Part shown: one piece after another, positions 48,439 through 59,835 of the stretch | How the letters are laid out: the number at the start of each line of letters is the position of its first letter | Position numbering within the stretch: the stretch's first letter is position 1 | DNA from: Trogon surrucura | Lineage: Eukaryota > Chordata > Aves > Trogoniformes > Trogonidae | Length of the DNA stretch: 64,000 nucleotides | Assembly: GCA_020746105.1 (NCBI GenBank) | Contig: CM036622.1 | Location: 14,675,987-14,739,986, forward strand | Reading direction: 5' to 3' | Position numbers and translations under genes: made by a program | The notes under the pieces: generated by a model | Told to the model about the DNA's origin: nothing | The model's input: the letters and a program-made list of their open reading frames with translations, nothing else | The model's database searches: none

Positions 48439-50736
48439 AAATTCTCAGCATTTTTTTTTCCAAAATGATCCTGAGTGTAAGCTAATTCCTCTACAAAACA
48501 TGCAGTATTCCCTTCCAGCTCTCATTTCCCAGCTCTCATAGATCTCATACACTCCAAGTGACTTTTTTTAGCATTTTCTCGATGCAAAGCAAAAATTCTT
48601 TAACAAAAAAGGGTGAAAAAATTAAGCATTATTGCTGTAATGCTAAATGCCATGTGTTAGGAACCTAACTTTCTGTTCCACTGGGCTATACAAATGCCCC
48701 AAAAGAGCCAGTGTCTCCTTTTTTGAATGGTCTTATTCTATTTGCCAGGAGAAATGCTTTGATCCATGAGGAACATGTTTTCTGACTGTACTCCCCTGAC
48801 TCAATATTGACATAGTATGCAGATATTTGAAGATATTGAATGAACAGAAGCATGATCAAAGAGAAGGGAATGATCTAAGACTGTCTTAAGTAGGAGATTA
48901 GGTCTCTGAGGAGACCAAGGGTGCTAAAAGGTGTGTGTGGTGTGTTCAAAAGAACAGGTGTGCCCCATGTCTTTGAGATGAAAGAGGCAGTAAAAAAGCT
49001 AATTTTGATTCTGCCACTGCTTTACTTTTCTGGTCAGTGAAGCAGTTGAACAAAACAGCTTCAGAGTGTTCCCTGCCACAATAGCCTAAACGAACTAGAT
49101 GTTTCTAATTTTGATGAAAATCCCCTTGCCCAGAGGCTCCTCCACATCTACAGCTTCAGCTCTTCCTGGCCTCAAAGCAACTGTGACAGAGGAGCTGGGT
49201 AGGGCTGCCTAAAAGCAGGGTCATTCTGTGCAATTCTGGCTCATTGCACCGAGAAGCAGGGCAGCAGAGTCTGGGATGCCCTTCTGAGCGTCAGCACAAA
49301 AAATCCCAGAAGGAAGTTCATGGCTGACTAAAATCCCCACCTCCAGAAGCAGCTCCTTATTGCTCTGATGCTGCTCTCCCAAGGAGTGTCAGGTGGACAC
49401 TGAGCATTTTGCTGCTCAGAGGGGACCATTCAGGTAAGCAGAAGGTGGCTTACTAGTGTCAAGTTGATTTCATTTCTTAGCCCCTTTTTAATAAATTGTT
49501 CATGCCTCAATGATTAAAATACATTGAAGCACAATTTTATATTAACTGCAGCTGCAATGACAGCAGAGGATCACAAGACATTTTCATTTGGGTCCTTTCA
49601 GCCCTTCAAGAGTTTTTAGAAAGTGGAAATCAGAGTTAACTGAACTGGTTTTTTGGCCCTGCAAAAGAGATGACTGTTGAGCTCAGTCTTCCCCAGTTAT
49701 ACGAAAAACAAGATAAATGCTTGGATCCTGGAAGTCACTGTCAGCATTATATTTTTATGCAGGTCAAATGTTGAGTCTTTGTGACTAAACAGCATCATTT
49801 GAGAAATATGCTAATTGCTTCATTTTTCTTTATTTTCTTGTGGTTGCAGACACACTGTTTTAAGTGACTGCCACAGTCAACCTCCACTATCCAAGGGGCA
49901 GATTTGGAGACTGAAATGCTCACATTTCTTGAGAAATATTGAGTGAAGACTAGTATACGCTGCTCTGGATATATCACAGAGTATGTATTGAAGCCTATCT
50001 ACCAGATAGAGAAGAAAAGGTATTTATAACTATTGTGGTACTATTGCCAAAGGAGATAAAAGGGTCTTGTCACACTCCAAGTCACTTCTGGACAAGCTCA
50101 GATGACTTTTTTTGGCATCTAATTCAGACTTCACCCTCTTTGAACCAGTGAACATATGGTAGGACTTTCTGGAAATCAGCTGGACTTTGGAAATATCTGT
50201 GTTATTACTTAAGTATTTACTTTGCAAGCAAGCTCTGTGTCCACAGCTGGGAGGTGTTCTTGTCAGCTCACACAGATGACTTGCAGCTTTTACTTTTCAT
50301 CCATCGCTTCACTCCCCACAAGAAAAGCTCTCCAGAATAGAGGTTGTGCTCTCGGGCCAAGAACTAAGGTTTTCACATTCACCTTTTTTTGCAGCTCTTT
50401 TTTAAAAATAAAGAGGTGTTTTGATGGAAACCTGCAGACTTCTGTCTTATTTGGTGCTTGGGAGGTATTTACACCTGTAGTGACAGAAAAAATGCCCGCT
50501 CTTTCAACAAAACTCTCGTTGACTAGTGAGACTTTTGGGACCCGAGGCTCTTTCCAGGATTTGGTAAGTGGGTTTTGATTTTAGAACAATAGAAAATCTG
50601 CCTGTGGATTGCCATTATGGAGCTAGTAGGAGAAATAGTCTTAAAAAAAAAAATCATACTTCTTTGCCTCAGTATTTCTGCAGTAATAGAAACACCAGAT
50701 AGGACTGAAGTGTTGGAATAGGTAAGATTGTGTCAA
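48439..50736. other. Intergenic or intronic stretch with exon-like segments
   Basis: 49100-49433 is locally GC-richer and ends in a consensus donor (CAG|GTAAGC at 49434). 50395-50563 is an open segment between a strong acceptor and a GTAAGT donor (see findings). These could be exons of a non-coding or unrecognised transcript. No protein family is identified. Confidence 0.4.
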
Positions 50737-51478
50737 TGTCAAGGGTTAGGGCTGGACCAGCCACTAACACTGACAGATGCTCTCTAAACCTTCTCCCTCC
50801 TCAAAAGGGAAAGGAAAGGGAATGAGACAGAGAGGCTTATGGACTGGGAAAGAAAACGATAAAAGCTTTAATACAACAATAATACTAATAATAAGGAAAT
50901 CATGAAAATAATGAACTATACACAAATATAAACCAAACCAATATCAAAACCAGCTCCCATCTGAGAGCAATCCCCACTGATGCTGCAGAGCAGACAGATA
51001 CAGGGGAAGCCTGAGGCTCAGCGGCAGAGGGGAACTGAACACCGGAGCTGGATTCACTAACTCAGAATCAGGACTAAAGGTAGAAGAGTGGATGGAGTCC
51101 AGCCATTGAAGAAGAGCAAAAGAAGCAGAAAATGCTTAACCTGCTTTATTCTGAATGTGACAGATATGGAATGCAATATGCTTGTTGGTCACTTGTCCTG
51201 TTTGTTCCTCGCCAGAGGTGCAACCTTTTACTTCCCAGCACCCCCAGCACCCCCAGCATGGCACACAAGATGCAGAAGTGACTTCGGTAATTATAGGAGC
51301 AAGTATCTGCAAGAGCCTTTCTGCACACCAATCCCTGGTAGTAACTGTAAACATCAGGAGTTATCACTGTCCGCAAAAATATGCTGTTAACTTCAAAAAA
51401 TGCAGTCTCTTAGAAGTGACTGAGCTCAAAAGTAAAATCACCGAACACAATTGGTTCTGTTTAGCTTAAACCAGGACA
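50737..51478 (+). mobile_element. Complete solo LTR, ERVL-like, 742 bp (copy 2)
   Basis: Starts TGTCAAGGGTTAGGG and ends TTAAACCAGGACA. TGTC and GACA are exact inverted terminal repeats, as expected for retroviral LTRs. A TATA-like GATAAAAGC lies near 50858. The last ~290 bp match the segment at the start of the window. The ending AAACCAGGACA resembles common avian ERVL LTRs from memory. Immediate flanks GTCAA and GTTAG agree at three of five positions, so a decayed 5-bp target duplication is possible but not proven. No primer-binding site or viral gene follows, so it is read as a solo LTR. The open frames crossing 51088-51469 on both strands are incidental. Confidence 0.72.
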
Positions 51479-54400
51479 GTTAGGAATCAGAAGCCTGGAA
51501 GGTTATGACAGCTAAACTGATCTTCTTGGCCATTCTCATTTTCCAGTGTTGCTTTCCTGTGGGCTAACAACCCCTGCTGATCACCTAACATTGAGCATGT
51601 TCTGCAAAACAGCACTGCTAGTCTGGAGAGAGAATATTCTGGCGGGAGGGCCAGGATGGATAGTGCGCAAGTGCCAGGATAAACGATTTATGTGTCCAAG
51701 CAAGCATGGGAGGAGGGAAGACAGCTGATCATCAATAGTTGTTTTATTAATTGTCTCAGAAATTGCACAGAAAAAAAAGACAGTAGGGGATTTTTTCCAT
51801 TACCAGATACAGGATTTCTGAGGTCTGCATTTATGATGATACTCTGAAGCACTAGGCTTTAGTCCTGTGTCCAGGTATAATATTTCTGTGTGTTCTGGCA
51901 TACTGTGACAGATATTGTAACCATACTGTATGTTAAATGATCCATTGTTTTGGAGAAAGCAAGCCTGTTACAATGGACTAGGATAGGAAATGACATTGAT
52001 TAACGCAGATGCATAGTGCAGTACCTGCAGTATTTGATTATATGTGAACAACTCACTTGTGACCAGAACACTGAGCTTCATTCAGATAAATTACCTGTCT
52101 GATACATATCTAAGATCTGCCTGTAATATCAAACTCAATCAAAAATAAATAAAAATGCACTTTATTTTTTTTTTAATACTGCCTTTATCTGCTCACTTAT
52201 CATCAATTTCAATATATTTCAAATTTGATTTCCATGATGCCTTTCAACAGTCCAGGAACTGAATAGGAAACAATTCAGATTAGAGACTCAAGATAGTGGC
52301 TGAGGAAAAGATTGCTGTAGTCTTCTTCTGTCAAAATATTTTGGCTATGGATAATTAGAGGATGGCAGAATATAATCTCTGTAGAGTCAGGTAATTTACC
52401 CAAGAGGCAGTCTCTGTGCTTGTTTCTGGTATATTGTGCCAGGAGTTTTGTTTCCCTATCCTTCAAATATGTACATTTCACACACAAAATTCCTACAATA
52501 TGTTCTAGGAATATCTGTAGGGTATTTAAGGCACTATGCCTTCCCTAAAGAGAAGCCTGGCTGTGTTAAGTGGGGAACATGGAAGCCTAAGATTGAGGAA
52601 TCTGTGGTGGGAACATCAGAATAGACATATTGGATGCCAGATTGAGGCCATTGCATGGTGGCCCAGAAAAGAAGAGATAAACATGTTCCCTGCAGGTGAA
52701 TGAATAGTTTTTACCTAGACAAGCCACGCAGCTCATCAGGGCACAATGTGTGTTCTCATTCAGCTGGAGGCAAGAGCTGTTGGGATAAGTAATATCATGC
52801 ACTAAAGCAACTGGTATCTCTAGGGAAAAAAAAAAAAAAAAAAGGACAAGCTTTTGGGATCAGTCTGTTCATCAGATATGACTAAGCTAAGAACACCTGA
52901 AAATCTTGTTCTAAAGGGCTGCACGAACGGTTGCCCTGAAACTTGTGCAATCATTTAAACACCTTCAAATTGATTATACCTTGATGATATAGAGCAAAAT
53001 GATTAAATTCCAAGGAATTTTCACTAGATGTATTTCATTATCACCTTACCTTCCTCTCCTATGCCCAAGACACTGAAGACACTAGATGTAGTTCAAAGCA
53101 AAAAGACTTCATTTCTTAGTATTTGGAGACTTTGGAAGATGCCTAGACTGGAAACACTTCAAAGCACTCAGTTGTTTAATGCTTACCTAGATGGCATGTG
53201 TCACTTACAGTCCTTTAAAAACCCAAGAACTTTATCTGAAAAACATATATTATCCACAAGCTTGAAGTTCAAGCACAGGAGGAGAACTATATGAGAAAGT
53301 GAGCAGCTACATGTTCAAGTCAGAGATCACAGCGAGAAGAGCTGTAGACCCTGCCTCTAACAGAAGAAACACTTTATTGCCCCTGTAAAGGGCACTCTGG
53401 AAGTTTTGGAGTAACAGGCACCTGATTTCTCTGACCTTAGGTGCGTTGCATGGTGGAATGTGTTTTCTTTCCATCCAATACTTCCCAGAGAAGTATAAAC
53501 TACACAAAGACACTTTTATAACAACAGCAACTCTCAAAATTTCTCCAGCAAGCCAGACCAGCGGTCACAATACCAATTCTTAACTGAATGGAGCCAAAGC
53601 ACTTGTGAACACTTATCACTGTGGAACAGAGGTGTGATGCCACTGACAGGTACCTGACTGCTGTATTACCTGCCTTTGAAATGTTGGAGTATGCTGGATC
53701 TTACATCCATATTTCCTGCTTTGGAGAAGTGAGGACTTCAGAGAATGGATATGCTGAAGTAACACAAGCTGTCAGCGCCCCCCGTTTTCTCTTTGAATCA
53801 CCTGAGTATTCAGAAAGGAGAAGGGAGCAGAGTTTCCTGCATATATTTATGTATGTAATAGAGAACAGCAAGTAATTCTTGTGGTTCATTACAGTTTATT
53901 TCTTAATTTGTTGGATTCAGATATGATATTTTGTCCTGTGAAACCACCAAGGCTGGAAATGTGACTCAGGCTAGCACAGTCTTTCTTATTCTTTACTTTT
54001 CACAGAGAAAAAAAAAGATTCTGTGATTCTGTAATACTGAAGTGCTGTATCTGTGGACAGAACATATCTTCCTGTCTGCATCTGTTCTCTTCTGCTTGTC
54101 CCTGTACTGGGGGTGAAGAAGGTACAATTCATTTCATATCCACACCCCCAGCCTCCCATCAATTTTCTCTATCTGTTAAAGCGGTAAATCTTCATCACTC
54201 ACTCTGCAGTCAAGTTAGGGTCAATTACAATCTGGCTGTTCAGGTCTGTGCAGCCCTTTGAAAATAAGAAGTGCTGTAAGTGATGAGTGATTTCATAGTC
54301 CTTTTTATGAAAGTCTTTTCTGCCGATTTATAAACGTTATGTTTCCGGTGCTCATAGTGAATGAAATACAACGTTTTGCAGCAGCAGTAAATGAAAAAGG

Positions 54401-55999
54401 AGACATGCTACTGCAAAAATATTAATGCTCAAAAATAAATAGTAAATTTATAAGATAGAGTAAAAGTATGTATTTTCATGTGAGTTTTTTTGATGTTTTA
54501 GCATGTATCTTTCCCTGAAATAATTAATATTTCATTCTGGATTGAATTTGTGAATGCAGCACTGGTAAAATTTGTTCTGTGTACGAAATTTCTTGAAAAA
54601 AGATAACTTAGTACACATTACTCCTGAATTTTTGTCCCTCATCTGACCTTAATCATCATAGGTCTTTACAGAATTGTGCTCTGGTAGTCTTGTTTATGGG
54701 TAGACTTTTACCTCCGGGAGGACTGCAGGGACTACAAGTCCAGTCTGATTATCTGTCCAGTCCAATTTAACCTCCGTCTATCGTCTTGGACTCACTCAAC
54801 TCCCTATTTCCCCTGGATCCTCACCTCCATTCTAATTGTTTGAAGTGCTGGAAGGCTGCTGTGTCATTTTCAACCAGGAGAGTTAAGGTATAATCTGAAA
54901 AATTTAGCACCTTCCCTCGTTTCCTACCTGTGGGGAATTCAGATGAAATTGGATCTGGATCTAAACTGGGTATGTTTTTATTTTCACCCAACTACAAGCC
55001 TCTTCAAAAATAAATAAAAAAACCCAACAACCACACATCTTTAGTTCCCAGTAAATAAACTTAGCATGGCAGGTCTGCTTAATGTATGTCGGAACACAGC
55101 TTTGAGTATTAAATCAGTAATGGCTTTTTCCTAGCTAGTAGTCATAAAACAGGACAAGACATCAAGTATCTCTTTCAGGACCAGGTAGGATTCATTTTGC
55201 ACATCATCCATGCCTCACATAAAAAAAAATTGTTGCACGAGACAAACACAAAATGCTCACACACATTCCAGACTACAAAAATTAAATCACAATTATGTAT
55301 CTAGTAACTTTGAAATTATTGATCAGCTAAGGTAAGAATGAGGCATGCAGAGTGAAAGTTATGTGTGTGGTACTGGACATAGAGGAATGGAATCACACTA
55401 TTGATGTATCCACAAAAAAAAAATGGTAAGCTGTGAGTCTTTTTTTTTGAAAGAACTGCTTTAAAGACTGCTCCCTTTCCTAACTCTTCATGTCCCAACT
55501 TTTAATCTTTGAACAAATTTTACTTTGCTTCAAGAAGTGTTAACAGACTGGCAACAAGAAAGATCTGGAATAATTTTAGATCTCTATATGCTTTTTTGTA
55601 TAATTCTCCCTAGATTGCAGGAGATCCAATATGAAACAAATTTTAACCCTAAGCAGATACTAACTAAAGGCTTCTTGAGTAACATTAACAAACCACCCTT
55701 CATCAATTTGACTACTGGTTATTAAAAGCTGATAAATTTTATTAGACAAAGCTGGCTTGACATTTTTTTTGCTGAGGTTGAGCTCCTGCAATCTGAGGAC
55801 AGTGTTGCCAGCATTTATTTATGTCATGGAAAGCCACTAGAAAATCTCAGTAGCCATTTGTAGGCCTAGGTATCCACCTTGTCATACCATCTGTGCTTAC
55901 ATTGAAACCTGGAAAGGAAATCTCAGATATCAGAGCTACCATTGTACCGATAGGGTATAATCTGCACCTAAACAGCAAGGGGCTTGGCATGGGTTAATT
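51479..55999. other. Intergenic or intronic stretch, no gene seen
   Basis: AT-rich unique DNA with an A18 run at 52826-52843. A GATTCTGTGATTCTGT string at about 54018-54033 recalls a CR1 tail but has no CR1 body next to it. Frames up to 88 codons are unrecognised. Confidence 0.5.
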
Positions 56000-56240
56000 T
56001 GCCTATTCAGAAGCCGGATAAATGAAACTAGTCTGAAGTTTGTGCTGCTTCCAAGCCTCATGTGAGATGTTAATGAGCTGTTTGAGGCATCTCTGTACAC
56101 TCACCAGATGTAGTGCAAAAGCAATCACATTAATGACACTCCTGAAGCTGCAGTTTAAAAGGTAGATTAGCTTGAAAATTATTTGCAGAACTGCAAAGGG
56201 TCTTTGTATCTCGGTTTTTCTACCTGTACATAATCAGTAA
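56000..56240. other. Candidate conserved non-coding element
   Basis: Repeat-free complex block with several TAAT/ATTA cores (GGGTTAATTTGCC, GTTAATGAGCTG, CACATTAATGACAC, GGTAGATTAGCTTG). This fits a homeodomain-responsive element. Texture-based inference only, with no coding frame. Confidence 0.28.
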
Positions 56241-59200
56241 TGTGTAACTATAATGTAAAATAATGGTAGGCACATATATACATGAAATGACAACTGAAGA
56301 CCCTCACAGAACCTCATGAAGTTAAAGGTGTGCATAGTGGGGCTCTACAGTTCAGAAACCCTGTTCTCTCTTGTCACTTTCTCATATCACTTTTACTTAC
56401 TATGTAAGTAAGCAAGGATGAACTAAGAACAATTATAGGCAAAGTGTTGGTAAAGAATTTTTTAAAAAACGTTGTAAATACTGCAGTAAGCCATAATTCA
56501 TTCCTGGTATACACTAAACCCATTCTAATTATCATGAATAAGTTTGAGGATGGAGAATTTAAGGGTAGAGTAAAACGCACGTCCAGATGCAAAATGAAAC
56601 AAAATGGGCAGAAAAAAAATCAGATATGGTGAATCTACACTACAAAGGATTTAGTGTCCCACAGAAGCCTAGAAAAGCAACATTTCTTTTTTCACTGTAC
56701 ACAACAGAGAGGGAATAGAATTAAAGGAGGAGATTTAACATGTGCTTTACTTGCTGTTAATTGCTATTCCGACAAGTTAGGAGAATAAAAAACATCTAAA
56801 GCAAGTGCCCAGTTCTGCCAGTGGAAGGTATGCTTGAGTCTGCCTCCATCCAATTTCTTGGAAGATATCCTGGGATAAAATTCCAAGCTGACAACAGGGG
56901 ACTGAGCGCAGATGGCTCTGCTTACAAAACTCTTGATTACCATTTCTGTTATTAAATATTTTATCTTTTACCTGATAAGAAAAAAAAGAAAAAGCGAAAA
57001 AAAGTAGGTATCTTTTTTCACCTTGGAGTCCAGTATAAAGTATTGCCTAAAATGTCAATTGATGCATTCATTGTGATCTGTTCAATTACAAACGACATAC
57101 CTACTTCACAGAGTGCCAGTTACCCAAACGTACTGCAGAACTCTCAAGTCCTTGAGTGCAACCTAGGAGTGGAAAATTCCTGGCCGTTGCTAGCTGGCCT
57201 CTTTGAAAAACAGAGCTTATAACTCTGAAAACACTGACACCTGGGTCAGAAACATTTTCCCAGCCAATAGCCCCATGAAATAAAGAGAACTGTTTTCAAA
57301 CAGGGTGGGGAAGATCAGAAAGACATTCTACCCAAACAGGCATAGTCTCATCTCTGAACTATTTACCAGTCCTGCCTTTCTGTCCCTGTTGAAGTTCACT
57401 AACCAAGCTGGAGTCCAGTGCAAAGGACCAGAGTCTGATTTCCTGACCCCAGGTGTGCCATGGGTCAGTCTCCCCAGTGTTAGAACCAGTCACATGATAT
57501 TAGGGCTTATTATTCCAGTGGTTTATGTTGTAATTTTTCCTCAAATTATCAGCATGCTCTAATTATAACTTGGTGTCTAAACAAGAAAGGTTCAAGAATC
57601 ATGGGATGTGAGTCTAAATGCATTAAAGTCTGGACATTCATGTTTACAAACCATAAAGGAGTTAAGATCTGAAATCCAATGGCCTTTCTACTCCGGTACC
57701 AACTCAACTACTAGATGTTAAAAGTAAAGAAAAAAACAGATTATATTAAATCTGCAGAAAACAGTATTTTGTCCTAAATGAGTATGTAACTTTTTTGACC
57801 TGTTCCTTTCTTTGCCAAAGTACAGGGAAGTTTTGCCATTGATTTCAGTGGCAGCCAGATCAAGCCCTTTGAGATGAAATTTGTCATTACATGCAAACCC
57901 GGCCACAAAGGGTAAGTGCACTTTCATCCTTTGATTGTTGAAAATCTATACTTTATTTGATGATTGTCTTTTAACAAAGTCACTCTTCCGAGACCTTGCT
58001 GTGATGCATGTATATTTCTAATGTTATTAAGAACCTCAAAGGGCAGGTAAATTGGCTATGTTTTTTTTCTAAAAACACTTCCATTTCAATCTGAAACATG
58101 ACTGCATTTTGCAGTACAGCAGACAGTATAAGCTGACGTGAAAAAGATAAGCTTTGTAACAGAACAAATTTTTACTCTACATAGAATACAGTAAGATAGA
58201 AAAAAAGGAAAAAGCTGAAAATGAATGTGTATGAATCTTTCTGAGAAGATAGCAGCTTTCTCTGTGCTTCTGCCACTTTCAGCATTTTAAAGGAATTTAA
58301 TAGTAATGTTATTCTATTTTAGCAATTTCTTTCAAATAGATTTTTGATCTTTGGAAAAAAAAAAAGAGGAACAGTCTATTTTAAACAAAGTGCAGTCACA
58401 AGCTTGGATTGTACTAGAATTTGTAAAATGTTTTCACCTTTAAATTTGTATTTGCAGAATGTAATTGGTAAACAGCACAAGTTGGGAGTTCGTTGTGAAA
58501 ACTCACCATAGAAAACGTAATATATACTCAGATGTTGCTCATTCTATCATTGTGTTTGTTCTTTGTTATCTGGTAATGTCTATAATATGGTTTCAATCTG
58601 AAATAGCAAATGTAAACAATCACCAAGCCAATGTCTAGAGGGCACTACAAAGAATTATTTTCTGCAGTGACCTTCCCTCTTGGGCTCTTTTTCTTCAAAC
58701 AGAAGTTCTAACAATTATTTAACTGGACTGTGTGCTCATAATATTCATTATAGTGACTTCTGTTTATTTTAAGCTCCCTTTTACATGTACAGTTTTGTTA
58801 TAACCCATTCCCTCCTCCATTTTAATAACATCCATCAGTAATGCCAAAGGATAACGCTCAACTTGCAGTTTATTCACTCACTTTCCTCTTTTTCCCTTTG
58901 TGTAAATTTTCACAAGCACACAAGAGAATAAGTGCATTTATTTTTTCAAATCGCTTGTGAAATGCTGACTGTCTTCATCTGGTAATCGTTCATGAACTCT
59001 TAACCACCTCTGTGTTTAAGAACAAAACAAAAAACAAAACCCAGAACTCTCCACTGCCTGTCTTTTCTATCACAGCATGGGACAGATGGAAAGACAAGGT
59101 GGAGTTATGTTTTTAAGATATCATTTCAGTACCAAAATAACTCTGAGATCACTGTATGGGAAGAATGAAATATCCTTTGGGATGGGCATAGCAGAGCATT

Positions 59201-59404
59201 TTGTGACTATTCCTGCCCCTAGCCAGTACTCCTCTGTGCCTTCCTGGGGCTGGCACCTTGATGGACTAGTCTAAGCCTAGCAATGCTGGGCTGAGATTTA
59301 ACACCTGTTGTCCATCACTGTCCTCCAGCTGGAGGCACAACCCTCACAGACCTGCTGCTGGACAGTATGGTGTAAGTACCTCCAAATCAGTCTCAAACGA
59401 TGTA
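56241..59404. other. Intergenic or intronic stretch, no gene seen
   Basis: AT-rich DNA with purine-rich runs (AAAAAAAGAAAAAGCG at about 56981). Frames under 90 codons. Nothing recognised as gene, RNA or transposon. Confidence 0.5.
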
Positions 59405-59835
59405 ATCTACCCTAGCTCATACTCAATTTAATTAAGTCAACCCTGACTAGTTTTGCATTGAATAGGTTAGACGTCCCTTGTATGATTCCTTCTTGCTGGC
59501 AATGCTGGGAGGATAACCTCTGACAGAGGTCAGAGACAAAGAGCAAAGGAGAAGTAATGCTTTCAGCTGACAAACAGTTTGGAAAATGAATGTCTGCCTG
59601 GGGCTTTATGGACACTCTGGGAGCATTTAGATCAACCGTGGGAGGACTTGGCGAGCGATTGTTGACAAACAGTGCAAAATTAGGCCCTGTACAGAAGAGG
59701 TATGTGAAGAATTCAAACTTTTTGTAAAGCATTGTGTCCTTGAAATAGAATAACCTGTAGAGGCCATTAAGCAGTGTGTAAGCCATAAATCTCTTTGTAC
59801 TCATTCAACAAAATAATGGAACATTTGTAGAGGCA
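59405..59835. other. Candidate conserved non-coding element
   Basis: Complex, repeat-free block with dense regulatory-like words: CAATTTAATTAAGTC, TTTTGCATTGAATAGG, AGCAAAGGAGAAGTAATGC, GAGCATTTAGATCAACC and GGCCATTAAGCAG. A 130-codon minus-strand frame (59412-59804) is open across it but has no domain I recognise. Extended open frames can arise by chance in such blocks. Inference only. Confidence 0.3.

Noticed and set aside
54018..54033. GATTCTGTGATTCTGT resembling a CR1 tail
   Set aside because: No CR1 3'UTR or ORF2 sequence adjoins it on either side. Short chance repeat more likely.
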